Assembly (NCBI GenBank): GCA_032718475.1
Contig: JAUCBJ010001930.1
Coordinates: 1-64,000 of the forward strand
Origin: Nemertoderma westbladi
Taxonomy: Eukaryota; Xenacoelomorpha; Nemertodermatida; Nemertodermatidae
Reading direction: 5' to 3'
Length of the DNA: 64,000 bases
Below the pieces are notes generated by a model that did no database searches, had not been told where the DNA came from, and saw only the letters and a program-made list of their open reading frames with translations. Shown here piece by piece: positions 10,978 to 21,034 of this stretch (position 1 is the first letter of the stretch; each line of letters opens with the position of its first letter). The position numbers and the translations under genes were made by a program.

Positions 10978-11704
10978 GGGACACTTATTTAACCTTTATA
11001 TTTATAAACTCTTGTAAATAATTATTTGATATTATTTTGGTGAAGGTTATATTATAGAAAACTCTACTTTATGCAATTTCAATTATTTTGTATATTGTTC
11101 GTTGTTTGGAATTCTGAAGATTTATTTGTAAATATTGTATTACGTAAACTAATGTAAATTTAAATTTGGAAATTATATTTTGCCGTATGTATGATAGATA
11201 TACCGTACTGTTATGTACTATGGAAAGCAATTATTTGAATTTATGCATTATTAATATGCAATTAATTTATATTTGATAAATTTATATTTGGTGAATTTAT
11301 TTTGATGAATTTATTTACTAAATTGCAATATTAGATACATAACGTTGTGTATATTTAGAATTTATGTAGTAGATTTATTTAGTTTTATATGTACAAATGT
11401 TCCATAACTCTCCGTTGTAATTAGTATAATAACTCTGTCTGATATTTAAAGCGCAGCATCTAAAGGAACTGTTGTTATTGCCCTGAAAGTAAACATAGTT
11501 TTTGGAGATTATATAGTAGAGATCAATCGAATAATACAAAGTAGCCTACATCATTCTCGGATATAGAATTCAGTCTCTCACACATAGTGGGTCATACGGC
11601 GCGCTAGACTGGCTTCCACTGTGGAAATATTTTGAGCGGCTGTCAGAAAACACAAAACACATAAATTAACAAGTTAACCTGTTAAAGGTCAAAAAGCGCG
11701 AACA
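10978..11704 (+). repeat. Degenerate BEL-like LTR (third element); left edge uncertain
   Basis: The right part (about 11430-11704) aligns with the BEL-1 and BEL-2 LTR ends: aaagcgcagcatctaaagg, gatcaatcgaataatac, cagtctc, gttaaaggtc, and the terminal gcgcgaaca at 11704. The left limit is placed after the purine tract tcaggggggac near 10977 and lacks a clear TG start. A 42-bp remnant of the same LTR end occurs at 31305-31346 in duplication copy B1. Confidence 0.6.
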
Positions 11705-11736
11705 CTACCTAACCAAGAACAAGCGGACCCACAATT

Positions 11737-12002
11737 GTGAGTGACCGTATAACGACATTCCAACAGCACACACTGAGGCTTCAAACTGATACAGACAGAA
11801 GTGCGGCCGTATGTGTGCGACACAAACTACTCATGGCAGAACCATTCGGGTTAGTGCGGTTTAGCTGCAATACATGCGGCGAGTGTTTTTCACGCGACAA
11901 ATGTATCCGCAATTGGGAGACATTGTAACTGTAATGTTTGTAAGAAACGTTTCTCAACTTCCGGTGATACAGTGAGACACGATCTTTCCCAGGTTGCATA
12001 AT
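11737..12002 (+). pseudogene. Broken C2H2-type zinc-finger fragment, copy A
   Basis: One frame reads FSCNTCGECFSRDKCIRNWE. After a one-base shift near 11925 the next frame reads CNCNVCKKRFSTSGDTVRHD and stops at about 12002. Cys-x2-Cys pairs and a trailing His suggest two decayed fingers. The copy at 31985-32170 in unit B1 has the same break, so the damage predates the duplication. No complete gene can be assembled. Confidence 0.5.
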
Positions 12003-13053
12003 AAACTAGTAACTTAAGTAGAGTATTGTAGTTAGTTGGATATTATGATAGTACTAGAGTATACATCTGCAATACAGCATGCCGATAGTACTGGTGAATT
12101 CAAATTGGGGTGGGGTCCAAGTTAATTCATTGAAAGGCGACACTATATTTCACAGCACTCTGGAATATCAGAGTAGATTACGACCGATTACGGACCCCGG
12201 CCATTCTATATCTCTGGTTATAATTTTGGTTTAATTGATTATTTTAAGTAAATAATTGTATGGCGCTGGAATTTAAACATTTACAATTTTCTTAGATTTG
12301 CAATATTTTTAGGAGCTCGCTTAAAGTAAGATTAAAATTATTTTGCAATTGATTACTGGATGTTTTACTGACATATCAATTCGATATAATCAATAATTTT
12401 CAGTTCTGCTTGAACTATTTATTAGATATTCAAAAAATTTACTTAACTATATTTACTTCGGGATCCCGCTCCAAAAATGTCGGGATCAGGGCCGGGATTG
12501 CAATTTTCGCCGGAATCTCGGTTTTTCTGGATCGGGATCCCGTTAGAATTTAAACGGGATGAGAATTTTTCGGGATCGCTATCGGAATTGCAAGTTTGAT
12601 TTTAATTTTTAATTTCACGAATTTTGCGATATTTTTATCACTTTATAACACACTGCCAAAATATTAGTAAGATAAAGTTATATTACAATTAATTTAGTTA
12701 GTCATAGTTCACAGATGGGATTTCGCAATCTTCAACGCACCGCTGTCAACACTGCAGTTATCCAGTGGTGCACGCACGCGCACAATAACAAAATTGAATA
12801 TTACCACCAAAAGGATTCAATCGTTGTGTAAAGCTTGAAAATTCATGTTGAAAGTCGTTGTTATTACTTTATTTACTCGGCAAAAATTCACCGAAAATAC
12901 TTCTAATATAGATGGATATTACGTTGTTAAAACGATGGCCGTTGGGGACCATCGTAACTACATTACATAGATAAATTGGTTCCATGATAGATAAATTGGC
13001 GCCAACTAATCTAGCGAGGTATTGTTAAACAACCTCTGTTACGATTTTCTACA
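12003..13053. other. Duplicated non-coding stretch with CGGGATCCCG palindromes
   Basis: Repeated at about 32170-33355 in B1. No gene seen. The palindromic decamer cgggatcccg or close variants recurs between 12455 and 12560, interleaved with tcgggatc and gccgggattg, resembling subterminal binding-site clusters of DNA transposons. No terminal inverted repeat could be delimited. B1 carries about 140 extra bases (about 32245-32380) including a poly-C run. Confidence 0.5.
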
Positions 13054-13239
13054 GTGACGAGGCCACAAACCTTTCATTGTAAAGTTCCAGTATTCCCCGA
13101 ATCAAACTCACAGAGTTACCCATCGATGTTGGTCGGGATAGAGGCCCAAATGTTCTTAGTAGCTACCGGTGCATCTGTTACATCTATTGTATTTGGATCT
13201 AATTTAGGTACCCAATTATATTCCTACGTTCACTCCTGA
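13054..13239 (+). CDS. Retropepsin-like exon, copy A (catalytic Asp replaced)
   Basis: A 61-codon frame follows an acceptor-like ttttctacag (ends 13053) and ends TGA (13237-13239); there is no ATG, so it would be an internal or terminal exon. It reads PSMLVGIEAQMFLVATGASV, which matches the flap-to-active-site layout of retroviral-type aspartic proteases (usual LVDTGAS) with Asp changed to Ala. The copy at 33356-33541 differs at four bases, all silent (three synonymous codons plus TGA versus TAA). Either a dead retrotransposon protease or a domesticated, non-catalytic relative. Confidence 0.45.
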   Translation: MTRPQTFHCKVPVFPESNSQSYPSMLVGIEAQMFLVATGASVTSIVFGSNLGTQLYSYVHS

Positions 13240-13354
13240 GGCGCTCCACTCCCCAAAGCACTGTAGCTGCTGCATTCGGTATTACAGTCAGCCAAACCCA
13301 GAAAGTATTAAAGGCCCCAAAATGTTGAAGTTTGTGTCATTAAATTGAATTATA
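13240..13354 (+). promoter_or_regulatory. Zinc-finger copy A upstream region with TATA-like box
   Basis: The block gtcagccaaacccagaaagt with TATA-like gtattaaagg (about 13306-13315) and gtttgtgtcattaaattgaa is shared with 33590-33655 and with 39643-39720, where it lies directly upstream of a zinc-finger ATG. Here it is cut off from its gene by the Penelope-like element at 13355-16007, so this copy's promoter is probably separated from the ORF at 16078. Confidence 0.55.
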
Positions 13355-13834
13355 AATTAAAATAGAAGCTTGAAAATCTAATAATAAAGAGTTAATTGTA
13401 TTTATTTATGAATCAAGCACGTTAATTAAAAACCTTTCCAGTAGATATGTGAGCGCCAAAGCATGTAAAAAACTAAAAAGCAACAAGACCTAGACGTTGC
13501 ATGCAATCAGTAATCAGCTGACGGCAGCCTGCTGATCGGTAGATTTCGCCCCGCAACTGAAGGCATTCTCAGGTGGCCAAGCCAGGAAATATCGAGAGAG
13601 ATTCCCAAAGGGGGACGGAACAGGTAACGAAATGAAGAAATGTCTGTACTGTAACTAACCACTGGGAAGCAGCACGTAACTTGCGCAGTCACGTTTCTGC
13701 TTGTTGATAACTGGCTTGCGTGTTTGGATGTAATACATTTCAACCTTTTGCAAGACTGGCCGCAACGGGTGTCTAGCATTTACAGTGAAATGTTTAAACA
13801 ATTCACGCCAGTCAGTCAGCCAATGTGTATTGGG

Positions 13835-15012
13835 TGTTCGGACACTTCCCCCCCGGACACTTCCCCCCCCCGGACAGTTCCCCCCCGCTCAAGTAGGACA
13901 CTTCCCCCCCGGACACTTCCCCCCCAGACACTTCCCCCCCCCGCGGACACTTCCCCCCCGACTGTTCTTAACTTCGCACATTCGTATTTTTCATTTGGTA
14001 AGGTAAACGGACCGCTTGTATCCAGATAAGTTGTATCCAATTTTCCTTTCGTAGCTCAGAAAGTGATCTTTTGCATCCCGATTTTACATTTTATATCCAA
14101 GTTTTATTTATGGGTTTTATCAATGCAACTACATCGTATTGTTTACAAATCTTTAAACAATTAATTATATTAGATGACCTATAAATTCCATCCCCGGAAT
14201 GATATACTGTTTTTATTAACTATAGAATTATAATAATTAATTGTTTTAATTATAGGTATTATTATGTAATAGTCTTCTTCAAATTGTAGCAGATGGGGAT
14301 GAATAGTATTGTTGCAATCAAAATTATACCTCTCCAGGGTAAAATCGACATGCGTCGACCTGTATTCTGTGTTCAGCATTACATATTGATATAAATATTA
14401 CTACTATACATACTATATAGATATTGTACACACTGCATATTAAATTTCCTGGTTACTTGCAATATTTTTAATAGGATTTTGTTGAATTATATAATATTGT
14501 AGTAATTTATATATTAAATTGGTTAACATTCAATACAGCTCCTACTTTAGGCTTAGTCAATTTATTATCTGGTGATACAAACATAAATTAATTATTTTAA
14601 AGTGGTCTTAAGTCTTTCACCACGGGCACTCAGGGAAATGCCGGGGTCTGGGGGCGATAACCCCCAAGAAAAGAAGCGGGGGTTTGGGGGCGGTAGCCCC
14701 AACAAAAGAAGCGGGGGTTTGGGGGCGGTAGATTTAAAGAAATTAAAAGAAAAACAAACAAAATTTGACTATAAAAATGTTTCATTTATAATTTTGAAAA
14801 AACTTGTCTAGATACAACTTATCCTGTAACCATCTTTAACTTTTGTTTATTGCTTTGATGCACCCAGATTAATTTTAACACTTTAACTGGGGGGGAAGTG
14901 TCCGGGGGGCATGTGTCCGGGGGGGGGAAGTGTCCGGGGGGGAAGTGTCCTACTTGGGCGGGGGGGAAGTGTCCGGGGGGGAAGTGTCCGGGGAGGGAAG
15001 TGTCCTAGATCC
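13835..15012. mobile_element. Foldback-like DNA element with tandem-repeat inverted ends, 10-bp target duplication
   Basis: Left end (13835-13965) and right end (14886-15012) are inverted copies built of ~14-bp units of ggacacttcccccc, sharing the internal marker aagtaggacacttcc in both. Flanks gtgtattggg at 13825-13834 and 15013-15022 are identical, and the uninterrupted Penelope arm (complement of about 15565) shows one copy. Tandem-repeat inverted ends with 9-10 bp duplications match Foldback/MULE-type elements. The interior (13966-14885) has no transposase. It holds a G-rich repeat (gcgggggtttgggggcggta, 14685-14730). Confidence 0.65.
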
Positions 15013-15379
15013 GTGTATTGGGCTCGCCGCGGTGCGTCATGATGTGGTTGTGCAGTCTTACCCTGTTCGCTCCCTTCATTGGCTGTCCCATCCTGGTGCT
15101 GTCTAACGCGTTCAAACAAGTGTTGGATGGTGTGTCCAACATATTCCCCCTTACAAGAGGGACAAGAGAAAGAGTAAACGACGTTAGACGCAAGGATTTC
15201 CGGGATGGGGTGTTTGAGAGATGGGAGTGACTGGCGCAGATTAGATGTTTATGTTTAGATTTTGTTTTGATGTTGTTTAGATATAGTTACCCTGGTCTTG
15301 CACACGGCCAGTTCGGTTTGTTTTTACAACATCTAAACTACGCCAGTCACTCCCATCTCACAAACACCCCATCCCGTAA

Positions 15380-15706
15380 ATCCTTGCGTCTAACGTCGTT
15401 TACTCTTTCTCTTGTCCCTCTTGTAAGGGGGAATATGTTGGACACACCATCCAACACTTGTTTGAACGCGTTAGACAGCACCAGGATGGGACAGCCAATG
15501 ATGGGAGCAAACAGGGTAAGACTGTGCACAACCACATCGTGACACACCGCGGCGAGCCTAATACACATTGGCTGACGGACTGGCGTGAATTGTCTAAACA
15601 TTTCACTGTAATTGCTAGACATCCATTGCGGCCAGTCTTGCAAAAGTTTGAAATGTATTACATCCAAACACGCAAGCCGGTTATCAACAAGCAGAAACGT
15701 GACTGA
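15380..15706 (+). pseudogene. Penelope-like GIY-YIG endonuclease C-terminus, copy A right arm
   Basis: The frame reads NVVYSFSCPSCKGEYVGHT, with the paired aromatic/Gly motifs of the GIY-YIG fold (VVY... YVG), then FERVRQHQ (the Arg of the fold), NHIVTHRGEP and EMYYIQTRKPVINKQ before the TGA at 15704-15706. This endonuclease domain nicks target DNA in Penelope-like retrotransposition. The reverse transcriptase part is absent, so the frame has no start. The minus-strand arm (15250-15013, 13834-13700) carries the same region, split by the Foldback-like element. Confidence 0.7.
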
Positions 15707-16007
15707 CGCAAGTTTACTGTGCTGCTTCCCAGTGGTTAGTTACAGTACATGCATTTCTTCATTTCGTTACCTGTTCCGTCCCCTTTTGGGAATCTAACTT
15801 GATAATTCCTGGCTTGGCCTACTGAGAATGCCTTCAGTTGCGGGGCGAAACCTACCGATCAGCTGGCTGCCGTCAGCTGACTCACTGATTGCATGCAACG
15901 TCTAGGTCTTGTTGCTTTTAGTTTTTTACATACTTTGGCACTGACATACCTACCGGTAAGGTTTTTACTTAACGTGCTTGATTAATAAATAAATACAATT
16001 AACTCTT

Positions 16008-16077
16008 TAAATTGAATTATATTGTTAATATTTAGACTGTCACATTTATACGTCATTTAGTCCGAATTGTATTAAAT
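16008..16077 (+). promoter_or_regulatory. Proximal 5'UTR of zinc-finger copy A
   Basis: This sequence continues the block at 39698-39765 of copy B2 (tatttagactgtcacat, agtccgaattgtattaaat before ATG). In copy A it is all that remains adjacent to the ORF. The TATA-like box sits on the far side of the Penelope-like insertion, about 2.7 kb away. Confidence 0.5.
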
Positions 16078-17208
16078 ATGTCTTCGAATACTTTGAGTGA
16101 CGCTGCTTGGGATTTACTGGATCGTATCATGGCAGATGAAAGTGATTCTCAGTCCGGTGAGGATGAACAAGATAAATGTGTCAATCCACCAACTTCTAAT
16201 AACGAAATCAGCAACACAAGCAGCGGTATAAACGTTATCAGTTTTAAATCAGAAGCGGGAGCTATTTGCGGTACTTCAGAAGATAAATCTCGAAAGATCA
16301 AACAAGAGTTCTGTACAGATGAACAATATTCTAATAATCAAATCAGCAACACAAACAGCGGTATAAACGTTATCAGTTTTAAATCAGAAGCGGGAGCTAT
16401 TTGCGGTACTTCCGAAGAGAAATCTCGAAAGATCAAACAAGAGTTCTGTACAGATGAACAATATTCTAATAATCAAATCGGCAACACCAACAGCGGTATA
16501 AACGTTATCAGATTTAAATCAGAAGCGGGAGCTATTTGCGGTACTTCTGAAGATACATCTCGAAAGATCAAACAAGAGTTCTGTACGGATGAACAATATT
16601 CTAATAATCAAATCGGCAACACCAACAGCGGTATAAACGTTATCAGTTTTAAATCAGAAGCGGATATTTGCGGTAAAGATAAATCTCGAGTTGTAAGACA
16701 AGATTTCTGCATTGGGAAACCATCTCCTTGTGAAGTTATTGCTAAGTCCGTTCTCAAGTGTAAGCAAATTAATCGTAAAGTAAATTTAAAGAATCGTAAA
16801 CAATCATTGCATAAAGGTATCAAGGATAAATGTGAATCTTGCGACAAACAATTTAGAAACAAACTGAGTCTAAAGAGACATGTGGAATCAATTCACAAAC
16901 GTATCAAGTATAAATGCGTTTATTGCGATAAATTGTTCACACAGGAAGGAAATCTAAAGAAACACCTCGAATCAGTACATAAAGGTATCAAGTATAATTG
17001 CGGTTCTTGTGACAAACAATTTAGTTACAAAGGAGGTCTAAAGACACACATAGAATCAGTTCATAAAGGCATCAAGTATATTTGCGATTCTTGTGACAAA
17101 CAATTTAGCGTCAAAGGATATCTGAATAAACACATGGAATCAGTACATAAAGGTATCAAGTATAAATGCGTTTATTGTGACAAACAATTTAGTTACAAAG
17201 GAGTCTAA
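16078..17208 (+). CDS. C2H2 zinc-finger protein, copy A, first ORF (376 aa) with SUMO-motif repeats
   Basis: ATG start is conserved with copy B2 (39766). Residues 1-40 are acidic (MSSNTLSDAAWDLLDRIMAD). Residues about 42-215 hold four tandem ~45-aa repeats, each with FKSE and the first three with IKQE, both fitting the SUMO consensus (hydrophobic-K-x-E). From about residue 250 come C2H2 fingers of 28 aa (Cys-x2-Cys-x12-His-x4-His, linker HKGIKY). Such proteins are usually sequence-specific nuclear DNA-binding regulators. The frame ends early at 17206-17208 after a one-base loss in a finger (aaaggagtctaaag), while fingers continue downstream. It could encode a truncated protein with about five fingers, or be a decaying gene. 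Confidence 0.7.
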   Translation: MSSNTLSDAAWDLLDRIMADESDSQSGEDEQDKCVNPPTSNNEISNTSSGINVISFKSEAGAICGTSEDKSRKIKQEFCTDEQYSNNQISNTNSGINVISFKSEAGAICGTSEEKSRKIKQEFCTDEQYSNNQIGNTNSGINVIRFKSEAGAICGTSEDTSRKIKQEFCTDEQYSNNQIGNTNSGINVISFKSEADICGKDKSRVVRQDFCIGKPSPCEVIAKSVLKCKQINRKVNLKNRKQSLHKGIKDKCESCDKQFRNKLSLKRHVESIHKRIKYKCVYCDKLFTQEGNLKKHLESVHKGIKYNCGSCDKQFSYKGGLKTHIESVHKGIKYICDSCDKQFSVKGYLNKHMESVHKGIKYKCVYCDKQFSYKGV

Positions 17209-19230
17209 AGAAACACATAGAATCAGTTCATAAAAGAATCAAGTATAATTGCGATTCTTGTGACAAAAATTTCAATAACAAGTGGAGGCGGAAGGCACAC
17301 ATAGAATCAGTTCATAAAGGCATCAAATATAATTGCGATTCTTGTGACAAACAATTTAGCGTCAAAGGATATCTGAAGAAACACATGGAATCAGTACATA
17401 AATATATCAAGTATAAATGCGTTTATTGTGACAAACAATTCATTAACAAATGGAATCTGAAGACACACATAGAATCAGTTCATAGAGGTATCCAGTATAA
17501 ATGCGGTTTCTGTGACAAACAATTTAGTCAAAAAGGAAATCTAAAGTTACACATAGAATCAGTACATAAAGGTATCAAGTATAATTGCGGTTCTTGTGAC
17601 AAACAATTTAGTCAAAAAGGAAATCTAAAGGGACACATGGAATCAGTACATAAAGGTATCAAGTATAATTGCGGTTCTTGTGACAAACAATTTAGTCAAA
17701 AAGGAAATCTAAAGGGACACATGGAATCAGTACATAAAGGTATCAAGTATAATTGCGGTTCTTGTGACAAACAATTTAGTCAAAAAGGACATCTAAGGAC
17801 CCACATGGAATCAGTACATAAAGGTATCAAGTATAATTGCGGTTCTTGTGAGAAAAAATTTAGTCAAAAAGGAAATCTAAAGGGACACATGGAATCAGTA
17901 CATAAAGGTATCAATCAAGTATAATTGCGGTTCTTGTGACAAACAATTTAGCGTCAAAGGATATCTGAAGAAGCACATGGAATCAGTACATATAATGGTA
18001 TCAAGTTAAAATGCGCTTGTTGTGACAAGAAATTTATTAAAAAATGGAATCTGAAGACACACATAGAATCAATGAATAAAGGCATCAAGTATAATTGCGG
18101 TTCCTGTGGAAAACAATTTAGTGACAAAGGATTTTTAAAGAAACACATGGAATCAGTACATAAAGGAATCAAATCAAGTATAATTGCGGTTCTTGTACCA
18201 AACAATTTAGCGTCAAAGGATATCTAAAGAAACACATGGAATCAGTACATAAAGGTATCAAATCAAGTATAATTGCGGTTCTTGTGTCAAATAATTTAGT
18301 GACAAAGGATATCTAAATAAACACATGGAATCAGTACATAAAAGGTATCAAGTATAATTGCGATTCTTGTGACAAACATTTCAGTGACAAAGGATTTCTA
18401 AAGAAACACATGGAATCAGTACATAAATGTATCAAGTATAATTGCAGTTCTTGTGACCAACAATTTAGTTACAATGGATATCTAAAGAAACACATGGAAT
18501 CCGTGCATAAAGGAATCACGTATAATTGCAGTTCCTGTGACAAACAATTTAGTCAAAAAGGAAATATAAAGGGACACATGGAATCAGTACATCAAAGGTA
18601 TCAAGTATAATTGCGGTTCTTGTGACAAACAATTTAGAGTCAAAGGATATCTGAAGAAGCACATGGAATCTGTACATGAAGGTATCAAGTATAAATGCGT
18701 TTATTGTTACAAACAATTCAATGATAAAGGATATCTGAAGAGACACATGGAATCAGTACATAAAGGTATAAAATCAATTATAATTGCGGTTCTTGTGACA
18801 AACAATTTAGTGACAAAGGATATCTAAAGAAACACATGGAATCAGTACATAAAGTTATCAAGTATATTTGCTGTTCTTGTGACAAATAATTTAGTGACAA
18901 AGGATATCTAAAGAAACACATGGAATCAGTACATAAAGGTATAAAATCAATTATAATTGCGGTTCTTGTGACAAACAATTTAGTGACAAAGGATATCTAA
19001 AGAAACACATGGAATCAGTACATAAAGGAATCAAGTATAATTGCAGTTCTTGTGACAAACAATTTAGTTACAAAGGATATCTAAAGAAACTCATGGAATC
19101 AGTACATAAAGGTATCAAGTATAATTGCGGTTCTTGTGACAAACAATTTAGTGACAAAGGGAAAATGAAAACACATATACACTCAGTTCACAAAGATACC
19201 AATTCAGGCTCCTGGTGGTGGAATCTGTAA
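17209..19230 (+). pseudogene. Frameshifted C2H2 finger array, continuation of copy A
   Basis: About 24 further 84-bp finger units run to a conserved end (HSVHKDTN, then the stop at 19228-19230). The longest open piece is 17385-17924, six clean fingers. Breaks cluster in the linker: extra bases at 17909 (atcaatcaagta), 18168, 18258, 18340 and 18592, and stops from Gln to TAA at 18292 and 18887 (tgtcaaataa, tgacaaataa). Finger helices are nearly identical between units, so recent internal duplication is likely. The array cannot be read as one protein without correcting many breaks. Confidence 0.75.
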
Positions 19231-20427
19231 ATTACCGACTTCAATTCCGTTTTATCAACAGAAATAAACTCCGGTACCGCGTCTGTCGGTCTGTTCATCC
19301 CTTTACTTACAAACTATATATGCGTGCACTTTGTTATCTTAAACTGAAAGTATATTATATGATTATTTTCACCATGGGTCGTGAAATAGTTATTAATCAA
19401 TCAGACCACAGGCAGATATTTTGCAAAGTCAATTTTCTCGGAATTGTTCATTTTCAATTTATTAATCTTCCGCTATTTTTCCACCAAATTTCTTTAATTT
19501 GGCTTATTGGAAGTGGTTTCGACAGTTATTTAAACGTAATCTTATGAAATTTTGATAAATATTTACATTTCTGTGTAATTTACCTAAATAAAAAGTTATT
19601 AAAATAATTTAAATTAAAATGGCAGTAATTTTTGTAGATTTGATGGCGCTGAGTACAAAAAATGTTTCCTTGAAATTTGGATTAAGATTGAGGGAGTAGT
19701 AATGTTTTTAGTGAAATCTTTATTCCGCCATTTGCCGCTAACGGGAGGCGATTAATTTTATAATCTTTGTATTAAGACTATTTGGCTTTCCATGTACAGT
19801 AGTGAATGACTATGATGAAATCATTAAATTAACCTTTAACCCAAATTGACAGCCATAAAAAAGTTCACGGGGGTAATACAAAACAATGGTAATTTGAATA
19901 TGAGGATAACGAACCTGATTTTATGACCTTATGGGTTGTCTAGGCTCAGAGGGGGGGGGGGGGGGGGGGGGGGGGGGATTTTTTTGCCAGTCACACAGGA
20001 ACGTAATTATTTGAAAGTTGATGTTGAAAGTGAATTTATCGCTACTTTGAATTTACTTTACTTGTTGAATGTCACTCACCCTTCATTTCATAATATTTAG
20101 CATTCAGGTTAATATTGTACACAACGGTTCCTTCCGTCTGATTATTCATCATTAGATATTGATAAGTGAAAATTAATAATTGCAATCCCATTTAACATTT
20201 ATGTTACATAGGCCGGTTACATACAGTAGAGTCGTTATTCAGGTAGGTAGGCCCTAATCCCCCCCACCCCCCCCATGCTGTTCTTCAAATGTTAATGAGA
20301 TTGCATGAAATTTGAAACAGAGATAGTTTCTTACAGTTTCTAATACTTAAGCCTAAGGATTTAGCATGACAGTAATCTATCTCATCTGGACCAATCAGTA
20401 AACAGTATTCGCCTACGCAGTACGCCT
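19231..20427. other. 3' flank of zinc-finger copy A; no gene; 27-bp poly-G
   Basis: Collinear with 42436-43320 in copy B2. AT-rich, with polyadenylation-like aataaa sites (about 19588). A poly-G run lies at 19951-19977, absent from B2. No coding region supported. Confidence 0.6.
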
Positions 20428-21034
20428 ATGCATACGTTACGCGTATGTCAAATCGCTCAATGTTACGGTAACAGATGTGTGGTTGCGCGGCGTACCGTAA
20501 ACATGAGCTTGCGCATTATTCGAGCTTGCGTATTCATTAAAAGTTGTGTTAGCGGATTCCGTCCGTTATGCGCCCCTATCACAGAGTCGGAGAGGAGCCA
20601 ATATACAAATATTTGCCAGAATAAACTCCGGCTAGTAAGGGAACTCACTAGTTCTCTTGCAGCAAACCGATTCATTTCATTAGTTTTTCCTTTTTACCAA
20701 TTCACAGTTGAGTCAGTTGAAAGCTAAGCTACTGTAAGCCGAACCCTGCAAATTGCTGCAGTTGGCACTTTACATCCATACAGTGTGCATCGTTTTGTAC
20801 CGCATAGTCTAACGGTAGTCACGGTAGGTTACAGGTCAGCGCAATATAACCAACCATCTAACAATATGGATCATATCAGTATAGCTAAACTTTATAGACT
20901 CTTATTCACCGGGCCTACGGCCAGACAGTCACCATAGATAGTACTACGATCGGCATGCTGCATTGCAGCTGCATTATTTATAAATATAAATATACATTAC
21001 ATTATTACTTTGGTTTTTATATATACATTACATT
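20428..21034. other. Conserved duplicated block without a recognised gene
   Basis: Repeated at 43320-43960 with moderate divergence. It contains ccaatcag (about 20391) and gagccaata (about 20594) CCAAT-like boxes and several CG-rich steps, unusual for the neighbourhood, so it could be a promoter or the 5' end of a lost gene or element. Short ORFs exist on both strands, but their reading is not preserved between copies. Confidence 0.45.

Larger units (their letters stand above)
13355..16007. mobile_element. Penelope-like element as a long inverted palindrome (GIY-YIG), 14-bp target duplication
   Basis: The target duplication taaattgaattata lies at 13341-13354 and 16008-16021; the unoccupied site is seen near 39695-39712. 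Right arm about 15327-16007 (plus), left arm 13385-13834 plus 15013-15250 (minus), about 680 bp each, with a 76-bp centre. The left end has about 30 extra bases before the arm. Each arm holds the C-terminal GIY-YIG coding region and its 3' flank. Inverted partial copies with a short terminal extension and variable-length target duplications are typical of Penelope-like elements. No reverse transcriptase is present. The left arm is interrupted by the element at 13835-15012. Confidence 0.75.

Noticed and set aside
14602-14811. 69-codon ORF in the Foldback-like interior
   Set aside because: Gly-rich reading of a G-rich tandem repeat; no evidence of coding.
15820-15870. Hammerhead ribozyme in the Penelope-like arm (ctgagaatgcc ... 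ggcgaaac)
   Set aside because: The core reads CTGAGAA instead of CTGANGA and the flanking bases do not form stem I; at best a decayed relic.
20428-20727. 99-codon ORF in the duplicated block, with a counterpart near 43380
   Set aside because: Frames and ends are not preserved between copies, both strands are open, and no domain is recognised.
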